A stretch of DNA of 64,000 bases from Photobacterium phosphoreum (GCF_002954725.1 NZ_MSCQ01000002.1:1-64000); one strand, 5' to 3'; positions 8,154-16,530 are shown, numbered from the stretch's first letter. The notes: a model not told the origin generated them from the letters alone. Numbers and translations are program-made.

Positions 8154-8804
8154 ATGTTGTCAGCTGTATTGCGTATGATGTTATTGGTATTATGTTTAGG
8201 AGCAAGTTCATTTGCTTCCGCATCGTCACATGCAAATATTATTCAGTTTACTTCGACCAGTCCTGTTTATACGGATGTTATTGAAGCGCCTGTGCTTAAC
8301 ACGAAAACGGTTAACACTGCTGCAGTTACTCTCGATATAGCAACGCATCCTGCTCCTGCTCTTACTCATCAACATAAGACAGATCAAACGCCGCCCCAAA
8401 AAAAACACCCCACTGATCGCTATGTTAGTAATAATGGCTTGCCGGTTTCCTTTTATAACACCAAGTTAGTATGGAACTTTCCATCGCCAGCCAATATGAA
8501 GTTTCCACTTCACAGTGGTAAACATCATCGTTCAGAAGTGCTTAATTTAAAAAATATTATTAATACATCTAATCGATCGTTGAAGAATTTTCACCACAGT
8601 GCAGATGAAATAACGCCGATATTTGAACTGGCGTTTGAACTCCCTTTACTCCCTATACCGATGCTCGCCATTGGATATGAAGAACCCCTCAGCCCACAAA
8701 GTGATTGGATATTAACCATCAAATCCACATCATCACGTATATCTGGCTGGAAAGAATCTAATCTACTCTATTCACATTACGAGCATTCGTTCGTTACTGC
8801 GTAA
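8154..8804 (+). CDS. vemP: VemP-like translation-arrest secretion monitor upstream of secDF2
   Basis: A 216-residue exported peptide. Residues 1-24 form a signal sequence (hydrophobic MMLLVLCLG, then ASSFASA). The C terminus, residues 193-216, contains SRISGWKESN followed by the last residues YEHSFVTA; as I recall it, this closely resembles the arrest region of V. alginolyticus VemP. In that system VemP stalls its own translation unless it is exported by a working Sec/SecDF machine, and the stalled ribosome opens the mRNA so that secDF2 is translated. Position directly before a yajC-less secD-secF pair is the expected context. The body is low-complexity (His/Thr/Pro) and longer than the ~159-residue Vibrio protein. 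A start at 8175 is also possible. Confidence 0.8.
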   Translation: MLSAVLRMMLLVLCLGASSFASASSHANIIQFTSTSPVYTDVIEAPVLNTKTVNTAAVTLDIATHPAPALTHQHKTDQTPPQKKHPTDRYVSNNGLPVSFYNTKLVWNFPSPANMKFPLHSGKHHRSEVLNLKNIINTSNRSLKNFHHSADEITPIFELAFELPLLPIPMLAIGYEEPLSPQSDWILTIKSTSSRISGWKESNLLYSHYEHSFVTA

Positions 8805-8970
8805 GACATTACTAGCGCTTGTGTCATTTATGGCATGGTGTGCTTTACTTAGTGATGTTGCTTTCATCAACACATAAAACGTTTTATCAATTTATGTATT
8901 AAATCTATCAATAGCTATTATTAATACCAACTGTTATCGGCTGTGAATATGATAACAAGCGGTAATGTTT
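8804..8970 (+). promoter_or_regulatory. Long-range RNA stem from the vemP stop codon to the secD leader
   Basis: Bases 8804-8812 pair with 8962-8970 (9 bp, one G-U). After a three-base bulge TAG (8813-8815), bases 8816-8822 pair with 8955-8961 (7 bp). The core strings are CATTAC...CGCTTG and CAAGCGGTAATG. The 5' arm begins at the last base of the vemP stop codon, where the front edge of a ribosome stalled in the VemP C terminus would sit. The 3' arm overlaps a competing local hairpin, AATGTTTCT/AGAAACGTT (8964-8972 with 8981-8989). This arrangement suits arrest-controlled switching of the secD leader; the direction of the switch is inferred. Confidence 0.5.
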
Positions 8971-9017
8971 CTTTTTAAAGAGAAACGTTAATAATTATTA
9001 TTGATGTGTTATCGGTC

Positions 9018-9037
9018 GCAACAAGATGGCTTGTTGC
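9018..9037 (+). promoter_or_regulatory. Hairpin just upstream of the preferred secD start
   Basis: GCAACAAG-ATGG-CTTGTTGC is a perfect 8-bp stem with a 4-base loop, ending 20 bases before ATG 9058. If translation starts at 9058 it sits in the leader and may limit ribosome access; if it starts at 9004 it is inside the coding sequence. Confidence 0.4.
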
Positions 9038-9057
9038 TAGATATATGGCTTAAAATA

Positions 9058-10872
9058 ATGAGAAAAAAGAATAATAAACAGATTCTGAATCATTACTCAG
9101 CATGGAAATATGTTGTATTAATTGTGACAGTCTCGATTATGTTGCTCAGTGCTATTCCAACTTGGTATGGCGAAAATGCAGCAGTACAAATCAGTGCGAA
9201 AGGCGGCGTAATGCCAACACCTTTTGAGATTCAACGTGTTCTAAAAGACCATGGCATAGATGCCAAAACTATTGAACAGCAGCCAACTCGCACTATAGTG
9301 GTAGTTAATTCAACCAAAGAACAGACCAATACTAAAGAAGCGTTAAACAGCATTATTCATAATGAAGACCGCTTAACGTTAGCATTAGAACCTGCAGCAC
9401 CTAAGTGGCTATTAGGCTTAGGTTTTGAACCTATTAAGTTAGGTCTTGATTTACGTGGTGGTGTGCAGTTCTTACTTGATGTCGATATGAAAGAAGTTTA
9501 TAAGCAGCATGCACAGCAGCTGACTGATGATCTTCGTGGCGATTTCCGTAAGCAAGATATTCGTGCTGCACGCTCAGAAATGACCAATAACAATCAAGTT
9601 ATTGTACGTCTGCCAAGTGAAGATGCGAATGATAAAATACGTGCATACATTCGTACTCAATACCCACAATGGCAAGCGAAGAATGGCGAAGGCAATAACT
9701 TAGTCTTGTCTATGAATGAAGATGAGCAAACCAATCTGCGTAACCTAACGGTACAGCAGAACTTGCAAACAATGCGTGGTCGTATTGAGCAGTTAGGTAT
9801 TACTGAAGCATCTGTTCAGCGTCAAGGTGAAAACCGTATTCGTATCGAACTTCCTGGCGTACAAGATCCTGCTGCAGCGAAGAACGTTATTGGTGCCACA
9901 GCAAGTCTGGCTTTCTATGCGGTTAAGCAAGAAGGCACAGGTAGCACCATGATCATTGACGACAAAGAAGGTCGTCCAGTACGTGTTAGCCGTAAGCCTG
10001 TATTAACGGGTGATCATATTATCGATGCGCGTGCGAGCATGGGTGAAATGGGTTCTCCTGAGGTTAATATTACCTTAGATAGCGCGGGTGGTAGCATGAT
10101 GTCAGATTTCTCACGTAATAACGTGGGTCAGCCAATGGCAACATCGTACAGCGAATATACCCGTAATGCGAAAGGTCAAACAGTACAAACCAATAAGATC
10201 ATCAGTGTTGCAACTATTCAAACTCAGTTAGGTAGCCGTTTCCGTATTACGGGTGCAGGTTCACTTGCTGATGCACAACAATTGGCGTTATTACTACGTG
10301 CAGGTTCATTAACTGCGCCAGTAACTATTGTTGAAGAGCGCACAATTGGTCCAACATTGGGTGCTGAAAATATTAAGAATGGTTTCGCTGCTCTAGCATT
10401 AGGTTTAGGTGTGACATTAGTCTTTATGGCATTGTGGTACCGTCGCTTAGGTTGGGTGGCAAACATTGCGTTGATCACTAACATGATCATGCTTTTCGGT
10501 TTAATTGCCTTAATTCCTGGGGCGGTATTAACTTTACCGGGTATTGCCGGTTTAGTATTAACTGTGGGTATGGCAGTTGATACCAACGTACTTATTTTTG
10601 AACGTATTCGCGATATGGTTCGAGAAGGGCGCAGTTTTGCTCAAGCCATTGATCGTGGTTTCAGTAGCGCATTTGGTACTATTTTCGATGCCAACTTTAC
10701 AACAATGATCACCGCAGTGGTTCTTTACTCTATCGGTAATGGTCCAATTCAAGGCTTTGCATTGACGTTAGGTCTAGGCCTTCTAACCAGTATGTTCACT
10801 GGTATATTTACTTCCCGTGCCATTATTAACTTGGTTTGGGGTCGTGATTCTCGTCGAGATGTAAGGGTTTAA
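9058..10872 (+). CDS. secD: Protein translocase subunit SecD (second, VemP-linked copy)
   Basis: Inner-membrane RND-like subunit that, with SecF, uses the ion gradient to pull proteins out of the SecYEG channel on the periplasmic side. The 604-residue product has an N-terminal membrane segment (AWKYVVLIV), a large P1 periplasmic domain with LGLDLRGGVQFLLDVD, and five further membrane segments including GMAVDTNVLIFERIRD with the conserved aspartate. The frame is open from TTG 9001/ATG 9004, but those starts add 18-19 residues atypical of SecD; ATG 9058 begins the family-like MRKKNNKQILNHYSAWKY. Neither start has a good ribosome binding site, as expected for arrest-induced translation. There is no yajC, unlike the housekeeping secDF locus. 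Confidence 0.93.
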   Translation: MRKKNNKQILNHYSAWKYVVLIVTVSIMLLSAIPTWYGENAAVQISAKGGVMPTPFEIQRVLKDHGIDAKTIEQQPTRTIVVVNSTKEQTNTKEALNSIIHNEDRLTLALEPAAPKWLLGLGFEPIKLGLDLRGGVQFLLDVDMKEVYKQHAQQLTDDLRGDFRKQDIRAARSEMTNNNQVIVRLPSEDANDKIRAYIRTQYPQWQAKNGEGNNLVLSMNEDEQTNLRNLTVQQNLQTMRGRIEQLGITEASVQRQGENRIRIELPGVQDPAAAKNVIGATASLAFYAVKQEGTGSTMIIDDKEGRPVRVSRKPVLTGDHIIDARASMGEMGSPEVNITLDSAGGSMMSDFSRNNVGQPMATSYSEYTRNAKGQTVQTNKIISVATIQTQLGSRFRITGAGSLADAQQLALLLRAGSLTAPVTIVEERTIGPTLGAENIKNGFAALALGLGVTLVFMALWYRRLGWVANIALITNMIMLFGLIALIPGAVLTLPGIAGLVLTVGMAVDTNVLIFERIRDMVREGRSFAQAIDRGFSSAFGTIFDANFTTMITAVVLYSIGNGPIQGFALTLGLGLLTSMFTGIFTSRAIINLVWGRDSRRDVRV

Positions 10873-10876
10873 CGCA

Positions 10877-11779
10877 ATGAAAAATTGGATTATTACAAAC
10901 TTAACGAAATTGCGTTATATGACAGGTATTGTGTCAATTGCGCTAATGGTTATCTCGATCAGCTTCATCTGCATTCGTGGTTTAAACTGGGGTCTTGATT
11001 TTACTGGCGGTGTTGTTAGTGAAATTCAGATGAACAGTCAAATCACTAGCAGTGAAATTGAACCATTGATGGATGCTGGTTTTAAGCAAGATGTTGTGGC
11101 AATTGCGGCAGATGAACCTGGTCGTTGGATTCTACGCTACGCCGTACCACCTAAAGGGGTAACTTACCCAGACATCATTCAAGTACTTGAGCCGCTACAT
11201 GCACAAGTACAAGTATTAAATACCAGTATTGTTGGACCGCAAGTGGGTGCTGAAATGGCATCACAAGGTGGCTTAGCATTACTTGTTACTATGCTTTGTA
11301 TCCTGGGTTACCTAAGTTACCGTTTTGAATGGCGTCTTGCTGCGGGTGCACTACTTGCACTAATGCACGATGTTATTTTAGCCGTTGGTTTCTTTGCAAT
11401 GACTCAGATGGAGTTTAACCTAACCGTATTAGCGGCAATTTTGGCTATCTTAGGTTACTCACTGAATGACTCGATTGTTATTGCCGACCGTATTCGTGAG
11501 TTACTGATTGCGAAACCGAAACAAGACATTGAAGCGACGAACAACGAAGCTATCATTGCAACGTTTTCACGTACGATGGTGACGTCTGGTACAACCTTGA
11601 TGACGATCAGTTCATTATGGCTATTAGGTGGTTCATCATTGCAAGGTTTCTCTATTGCGATGTTTATTGGTGTATTAACCGGTACATGGTCATCGATTTC
11701 AGTAGGTACTCTACTTCCTGAATTCTTAGGCTTAAAACCTGATCATTACTTACCAAAACCTGAGTCACAAGATCCTTAA
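10877..11779 (+). CDS. secF: Protein translocase subunit SecF (second copy)
   Basis: A 300-residue partner of SecD, starting 4 bases after the secD stop and so presumably translated from the same mRNA. Six membrane segments are visible. GLNWGLDFTGGVVSEIQ follows the first segment, and the conserved membrane motif GYSLNDSIVIADRIRE carries the proton/sodium-relay aspartate. Together SecD-SecF complete a SecDF2 complex, which in Vibrio is the form made when sodium-driven SecDF1 activity is insufficient. A strong terminator at 11807-11840 ends the operon. Confidence 0.95.
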   Translation: MKNWIITNLTKLRYMTGIVSIALMVISISFICIRGLNWGLDFTGGVVSEIQMNSQITSSEIEPLMDAGFKQDVVAIAADEPGRWILRYAVPPKGVTYPDIIQVLEPLHAQVQVLNTSIVGPQVGAEMASQGGLALLVTMLCILGYLSYRFEWRLAAGALLALMHDVILAVGFFAMTQMEFNLTVLAAILAILGYSLNDSIVIADRIRELLIAKPKQDIEATNNEAIIATFSRTMVTSGTTLMTISSLWLLGGSSLQGFSIAMFIGVLTGTWSSISVGTLLPEFLGLKPDHYLPKPESQDP

Positions 11780-11806
11780 TCGTTAATGATTAATTATTAA
11801 TAAACA

Positions 11807-11840
11807 AACCGCTAACAGCAATGTTGGCGGTTTTTTTTTT
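11807..11840 (+). terminator. Terminator of vemP-secDF
   Basis: AACCGCTAACA and TGTTGGCGGTT form an 11-bp stem (with G-U), followed by about ten Ts. Confidence 0.85.
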
Positions 11841-11935
11841 GCGGTAACGTCAATATATGTATTTATTTTCAGTGCTAAATACAAATTATTGCTAAGCTGA
11901 TAAGAGTAGAACAAAGCATGAGATAAGGAGATAAC

Positions 11936-12250
11936 ATGCAACGAAGAATGATAGTGATGTGTGGTGTGGCATTGTTAGTAGCTGGATGTACTTATACCAA
12001 TGATGGCGATATGCGTTTTTTACCAGATAAACATATAAATAATATTGAATATAATAGCATTTATCATTATGGCTATAATCAAGGTTGTGAATCGGCATTA
12101 GCTACAGCAAAAGTGGTTGGACATACATATGCCCAAGATATGACCCTAAAAGAGAGATCAATACGTTTTAATCAAGGTTGGGAGCAAGGTTATTCAGCTT
12201 GTGAAGTAGGAAAAGAGAAGTTGCTATATAACTTGACTAAAACAGACTAA
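11936..12250 (+). CDS. Small lipoprotein, unknown function
   Basis: A 104-residue predicted lipoprotein. The signal ends in the lipobox LVAGC, with Cys18 as the acylated residue, followed by TYTNDGD; Asp does not occupy position +2, so outer-membrane sorting is plausible. The mature part contains two related segments with the pattern NQG(C/W)E..., around residues 46-52 and 80-87, and two further cysteines (residues 51 and 93). AAGGAG lies 7 bases before the ATG. It follows the secF terminator, so it is probably its own transcription unit. I do not recognise a family. Confidence 0.65.
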   Translation: MQRRMIVMCGVALLVAGCTYTNDGDMRFLPDKHINNIEYNSIYHYGYNQGCESALATAKVVGHTYAQDMTLKERSIRFNQGWEQGYSACEVGKEKLLYNLTKTD

Positions 12251-12385
12251 ATATTTGAGATAGCTCACTTTTTTATAAATTAATTATTGTTTTATAATTC
12301 TTTGGCGGCTATTATAACCAACAAAGGGCATATGCAATTGGTGGTTTTAATTACTCGTTACAAGATATGTGTCTTTATTGTTATG

Positions 12386-12416
12386 AAAAAAAACAGATCC
12401 GAAGATCTGTTTTTTA
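12386..12416. terminator. Bidirectional terminator
   Basis: AAAAACAGATC-CGAA-GATCTGTTTTT is a near-perfect palindrome with A- and T-runs on the two sides, placed between the plus-strand lipoprotein and the minus-strand gene at 12458. Confidence 0.8.
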
Positions 12417-12457
12417 TGAATTTAAAACTAGCCTAAGTTTTAATTTGGATATTATTT

Positions 12458-12733
12458 TTATGCAGCAATTGCTGTTATTTTTTGAGCGTCAAATGCGATA
12501 TGTGTAGCAACATTTATTTCCGATAATAATAAATAATTGTCTAATTTATTATTATTGTTTACTTCAAGTACAATTTGTAAATGGTATTCAATCATATCTC
12601 TAAGGTATGAATAACAATTAGTAGTGTTACTAATATTTAATTGTTTATAGCATCCTTCTTTTGCATATACCCAAGCATTGTACGTACACTTCTCGCTTTC
12701 CAGCTGTGCAATAAATTCCGCAATATTTTTCAT
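12458..12733 (-). CDS. Hypothetical protein (91 residues)
   Basis: No family recognised. The product is a short, probably cytoplasmic protein with no signal peptide or membrane segment; MKNIAEFIAQLESEKCTYNAW suggests a helical N terminus. Cysteines at 16, 28 and 40 follow no zinc pattern I know. It includes an Asn-rich stretch (VNNNNKLDN) near residue 60, in AT-rich DNA. AAAGGACTAAAG precedes the ATG, which supports translation. It stands alone on the minus strand before the bidirectional terminator at 12386-12416. Probably a lineage-specific gene. Confidence 0.45.
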   Translation of the reverse strand: MKNIAEFIAQLESEKCTYNAWVYAKEGCYKQLNISNTTNCYSYLRDMIEYHLQIVLEVNNNNKLDNYLLLSEINVATHIAFDAQKITAIAA

Positions 12734-12979
12734 CTTTAGTCCTTTAATGAAATTATCTATGCTATAGACATAACTAGTATGCAGTAAAAATTACAAACTA
12801 AAACGATTATCTATAGTTAATATAAATAATGTGATATTGATAAGTTTTTTTTTGTAAAAATGATGTTTGCAAATAATGAGTATTAGAATAATTTAGAATT
12901 CATAGGGTATAGTGTTAGATATATTTATTAATGCTATAAATTTATCGGATAAAATTAAATAGTTTTAGTTATTACTATT

Positions 12980-13594
12980 ATGGTTGGTATTGTTATTAAA
13001 TATTTAAATAACCTCTGTTCTTGGGCTCTTCACTCTGATTTAGAGCGTCAATATCACGATAATGAGTGGGGTGTACCTCATAAAAATGATGATTATTTGT
13101 TTGAATTTTTAACATTGGAAGGCGCTCAAGCAGGGCTTAATTGGTATACTATTTTAAAAAAGCGTGCGAGTTATAGTGATGCTTTTGAAAGTTATAATAT
13201 TGATAAACTTGCAGCTTATAATGAACAAGAAATAGAACTACGCATAACAGAAATTATTGAACATTATGATGTCGTGAGGCATCGAGGTAAATTACGCTCG
13301 GTATTTACTAATGCGCGGGCTGCTAAAGCATTGCAAATCCAGTATGGGAGTTTAGCCACACCATTGTGGCAGTTTGTGAATAATGAGCCCCAGATCAATC
13401 ATTGGTTATCAAAAGATCAGGTACCAGTAACAACTTCGGTGTCACTCGCATTGAGTCAATATCTAAAGCAACAAGGGTTTAAATTTATTGGTAATATAAC
13501 TTGTTATGCGTTTATGCAAGCAGTAGGAATGGTGAATGATCATACGATTAATTGTCATTGTTATCATAGTATTGCAAACAACAAGATAAAATAG
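12980..13594 (+). CDS. tag: DNA-3-methyladenine glycosylase I
   Basis: Base-excision repair enzyme that removes 3-methyladenine from DNA. The 204-residue product has CSWAL...YHDNEWGVPH at the N terminus, the damage-pocket block FLTLEGAQAGLNWYTILKKR, and the C-terminal zinc motif VNDHTINCHCY; a cysteine near residue 13 is the expected fourth ligand. All are diagnostic for Tag. The start adds about ten residues before the family core (MVGIVIKYLNNL), so translation could begin slightly later, but no better start codon is visible. It is monocistronic and upstream of a CDF transporter with an 80-base gap. Confidence 0.95.
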   Translation: MVGIVIKYLNNLCSWALHSDLERQYHDNEWGVPHKNDDYLFEFLTLEGAQAGLNWYTILKKRASYSDAFESYNIDKLAAYNEQEIELRITEIIEHYDVVRHRGKLRSVFTNARAAKALQIQYGSLATPLWQFVNNEPQINHWLSKDQVPVTTSVSLALSQYLKQQGFKFIGNITCYAFMQAVGMVNDHTINCHCYHSIANNKIK

Positions 13595-13675
13595 TTATAA
13601 ATGTAAAAAAGATCACATTTAAGAAGTTAAATTCGTTATTATATCGCATCCATTTTTCATGTTTTATGGGGCGTT

Positions 13676-14605
13676 ATGTCTAAAACGGCAGTTAAATTAA
13701 TTCAGAAAGTAACCTGGGTTGGATCTATTGCAAACATTGCTTTAGCATTTATAAAAATTACTATAGGTAAACTTACTGGCAGTCAGGCGCTTATTGCCGA
13801 TGGTGTACACAGTTTTTCTGACTTGGTAACCGATACGGCTATTTTAATAGGCTCTCGTTATTGGACGGCACCTGCGGATAAAGAGCATCCCTATGGGCAT
13901 GGGCGTTTTGAAACGTTAACCAATATCTTTATTGGTTTTATCTTAGCCATTGTGGGTATTGGAATCGGTTGGGATTCATTACATTCAATCAGTAGCGAAT
14001 CACATTCAGAACCGGGCATGTTAGCGTTTAGTGCCGCCGTGGTGTCTATTGTTGTTAAAGAGGTGCTTTACCGCTGGACAGCAATTCAAGCTAAAAGTAT
14101 TAATAGTCGCGCATTGTATGCGAATGCTTGGCATCATCGTTCTGATGCATTAAGTTCATTGCCTGTTGCTATTGCTGTGATCGCAAATTACTTTTTTCCT
14201 TCTTTCCATTATTTAGATCAAATTGCAGCATTAATTGTAACGGTAATGATTTTAAAAGCAGCCTTTGAAATTTTATGGCCTGCAATTTTAGAATTAACTG
14301 AAGCAAAAGCTGATTCAGATATTGAAAAACAAATTCAGGCATATGCAGCTGAAGATAAAGATATTAAAGAAGTTCATGCGATAAGGAGTCGTCGTACTGG
14401 CAGTACCATTCTATTAGATTTTCATCTATTGGTTGATCCTGAAATGAGTGTTGAGCGTGCACATAATATTACTGAAAATTTCAAAACACATTTGTTAAAT
14501 AAATTAGATGAAGTTGTTGATATTATCATTCATATTGAGCCTTATAATTGCCAAGAGCGAATAATAAATAGGTGTTGTGATGATTGTGATGGTAAAAAAG
14601 AATAA
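13676..14605 (+). CDS. Cation diffusion facilitator (CDF) family metal efflux protein
   Basis: A 309-residue inner-membrane divalent-metal/proton antiporter. Six membrane segments are followed by a cytoplasmic ferredoxin-like domain (from about residue 210). TM2 carries IADGVHSFSDLVTD, the next loop HPYGHGRFE, and TM5 HHRSDALSS with the conserved H-x3-D. In the zinc/iron exporter FieF the TM2 site is D-x3-D; here it is D-x3-S, as in several Mn- or Fe-type CDFs, so the metal should not be assumed to be zinc. The C-terminal tail has CCDDC, a likely extra metal-binding or sensing site. GGGGCG precedes the ATG. No metal-responsive regulator is adjacent. Confidence 0.9.
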   Translation: MSKTAVKLIQKVTWVGSIANIALAFIKITIGKLTGSQALIADGVHSFSDLVTDTAILIGSRYWTAPADKEHPYGHGRFETLTNIFIGFILAIVGIGIGWDSLHSISSESHSEPGMLAFSAAVVSIVVKEVLYRWTAIQAKSINSRALYANAWHHRSDALSSLPVAIAVIANYFFPSFHYLDQIAALIVTVMILKAAFEILWPAILELTEAKADSDIEKQIQAYAAEDKDIKEVHAIRSRRTGSTILLDFHLLVDPEMSVERAHNITENFKTHLLNKLDEVVDIIIHIEPYNCQERIINRCCDDCDGKKE

Positions 14606-14622
14606 ATAGTGATTATTTAATG

Positions 14623-14657
14623 AATAACAAGACCGATAATTAAACGGTCTTGTTATT
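14623..14657. terminator. Bidirectional terminator between the CDF gene and lplA
   Basis: AATAACAAGACCG (14623-14635) and CGGTCTTGTTATT (14645-14657) form a perfect 13-bp stem between convergent genes, with T-rich sequence on both exits. Confidence 0.75.
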
Positions 14658-14678
14658 ATTTTAATTATTGAAATAACG

Positions 14679-15698
14679 TTAATTAATCGTATTTTGTAAC
14701 CAATGATTAATATCCATTAAAACATCATTATAATATGGGTATTCGATAGTTAAATTATTAATAGCGGTACTAATCGCGGTACTATTATAAGGTAAGTTAA
14801 TTAATCGTTGCTCTAATAATTCTAACGGTGCAGGATCAAGACTGTCAGTAAAGAGTTTTACTTCAGTGATATTACCCTTATTGACATCAAGATGCAGTTC
14901 AATACCACCCCAGCTAAAGCGCTCATCTAGGCTATGTGTAAACTGAGGCGTATTGCCAAAATTCCAATCCCAGCGACTAAATTTTGCAAAGGTTTCATTA
15001 AAGCTAGCTAACTCGGGTAATGCCTGTGGTGAGATATGCTCGGCTTCAACATGATCGTTATAATAATCACAAAATGTATCAATGATGGCATCACATACCA
15101 TTTTATGATCAATATTAGTGACTATTTGGTTGAGGTTCGTCACTCGCGAACGGACGGAAGTGATCCCTTTTGCTGCTAGTTTCTTTTTATCTGGATTAAG
15201 GTAATGTGCTAACTGTGTTAAATCGGCACTCAGTAATAAAGTACCATGATGAAACCCGCGATCCATTGTTTCACGGTATGCTGAGCCTGAAAACTTACGC
15301 TCTCCCTCGGCATCTTCAACGACTAAATCATTACGACCTGTCGCTTTACCATTAATCCCTAGTTTTTTTAGTGCTGTAAGTACTATATCGGTTGATATTG
15401 TTTTGTTGTAATCAGGTTTACCCGCCATAAAGGTAAAATTGGTATTACCTAGATCATGAAAGACTGCACCACCGCCACTTTGACGACGAGCAAGAGTAAT
15501 ACCATCTTGTTCCATTTTAAGCGTATTACATTCTTTCCATGGGTTTTGTGCCCGTCCGATGACAACCGTATTGTCATTTCGCCATAAAAATAATACTCGT
15601 TGCTGGGGCGACATTGTACGGAAAATAGCATCTTCAACAGCAAGATTGAACCATGGATTGGTTGAGTCTGAAATCAGCACTCTAATTTTTGAAGACAT
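14679..15698 (-). CDS. lplA: Lipoate-protein ligase A
   Basis: Activates free lipoate with ATP and attaches it to the lysine of lipoyl domains (pyruvate and 2-oxoglutarate dehydrogenases, glycine cleavage H protein) in the cytoplasm. The 339-residue product matches E. coli LplA in length. The signature [15 protein letters not shown], with the lipoate/AMP-binding glycines, is near residue 70; [20 protein letters not shown] follows with the HHG(T/S)L motif; and a C-terminal accessory domain occupies the last ~90 residues. Two adjacent ATGs begin the ORF (15701 and 15698) and either is possible. It lets the cell scavenge lipoate from outside. Monocistronic. Confidence 0.95.
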   Translation of the reverse strand: MSSKIRVLISDSTNPWFNLAVEDAIFRTMSPQQRVLFLWRNDNTVVIGRAQNPWKECNTLKMEQDGITLARRQSGGGAVFHDLGNTNFTFMAGKPDYNKTISTDIVLTALKKLGINGKATGRNDLVVEDAEGERKFSGSAYRETMDRGFHHGTLLLSADLTQLAHYLNPDKKKLAAKGITSVRSRVTNLNQIVTNIDHKMVCDAIIDTFCDYYNDHVEAEHISPQALPELASFNETFAKFSRWDWNFGNTPQFTHSLDERFSWGGIELHLDVNKGNITEVKLFTDSLDPAPLELLEQRLINLPYNSTAISTAINNLTIEYPYYNDVLMDINHWLQNTIN

Positions 15699-15701
15699 CA
15701 C

Positions 15702-16000
15702 GCATACCTGACTAAATGTGGATGCAATGAATTTACCCTGTGATTCGAAAGAGGTAAAGCAGGGAGAGACAGAAGAGGGTCTTTTGTTTGAGGGCTATAA
15801 ATAAAAAAACCAAATCACATCCTATAAACTGGAACAAATGTGATTTGGTAACATGTTTTTAATTATGGCTTGTCTAGAGAATCTTGGTGTTTTCTAGATC
15901 ATAAAATAAGAATAGCATCACATTTTTAAGATGAAAATAACGATAATTGCAAGGTAAGGTTACTTTTGTTATGCATTACAATGAAAAATGTAATAGTTGA
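15702..16000. other. Gene-free stretch upstream of lplA
   Basis: No coding region supported. It holds the lplA promoter region and an unassigned minus-strand terminator (15800-15849). Confidence 0.4.
15800..15849 (-). terminator. Orphan minus-strand terminator
   Basis: ACCAAATCACAT (15809-15820) pairs perfectly with ATGTGATTTGGT (15838-15849). Read on the minus strand the hairpin is followed by seven Ts, so it ends a transcript entering from the right. The only candidate gene before it is the 39-residue ORF at 16218-16337, some 370 bases away, so a small RNA or long 3' UTR is possible. Confidence 0.55.
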
Positions 16001-16070
16001 GTAAATAGAAATGTGTGAGTAATAGATATGGGGGGGAGTAAATAGATATGGGGGGGAGTAAATAGATATG
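16001..16070. repeat. 20-bp tandem repeat with G7 runs
   Basis: The unit AATAGATATGGGGGGGAGTA occurs exactly at 16021-16040 and 16041-16060, with a partial copy AATAGATATG at 16061-16070 and a diverged copy at about 16002-16020. Each full copy contains a run of seven Gs, unusual in this AT-rich DNA. It lies between genes. Confidence 0.85.
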
Positions 16071-16217
16071 GCTGCACATGATAAGAATAACAATAAGGCG
16101 TTGGAGTGATGAAGGAAGCGTAGGGTATAAAGCGTCTCAATCAGTAAGAGCATGGAATAATCACCATGCTACCTCTAATCTATTGATGATATAAGAATCT
16201 TATTGCTAGTAGATTAG

Positions 16218-16337
16218 TTACTGGTTGTTCGTTGTTTGTTCTGTTGGTGTTGGTTGACTTACTTGGTTAAAGACATCATACGTGATGAAATAGCCAATCA
16301 ATAAAATGAGGGGGATGAATTTTATCCACTTGTTCAT
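16218..16337 (-). CDS. Small single-pass membrane protein (39 residues)
   Basis: A short ORF on the minus strand: ATG at 16337, TAA at 16218. It begins MNKWIKFIPLILLIGYFITY, a positively charged start followed by a ~15-residue hydrophobic segment, and continues with a polar Gln/Thr-rich tail (VSQPTPTEQTTNNQ). AGGT lies 6 bases before the ATG. This is the classic layout of a small inner-membrane protein with a short periplasmic or cytoplasmic tail. No family is recognised. It lies downstream of the MaoC gene, past that gene's terminator, so it should have its own promoter. Translation is inferred from composition and ribosome binding site only. Confidence 0.5.
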   Translation of the reverse strand: MNKWIKFIPLILLIGYFITYDVFNQVSQPTPTEQTTNNQ

Positions 16338-16530
16338 AATGATACCTAGCCCAAAAATGTTCGGCTACCATACCAGTCTTCTTCTTTGGGTAAATGACTA
16401 TTAATGAAAAGTTAGGTTTATATTATAAGATCATCAAGATATGAAAAGAATAAACAGAAATAACATAATGAATTAAATGCTTTTTTTTTCTTCTTTAGCT
16501 CGGCAGTTGTAACGAATGCTTGCAAATAGA

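Noticed and set aside
8096..8284. ORF overlapping the start of vemP in another frame
   Set aside because: Short, no ribosome binding site, and the vemP frame has a signal peptide and conserved C terminus.
15926..16153. 75-codon minus-strand ORF across the G-rich tandem repeat
   Set aside because: It is produced by the repeat and AT-rich flanks, with low-complexity Ile/Tyr/Ser product and no ribosome binding site.
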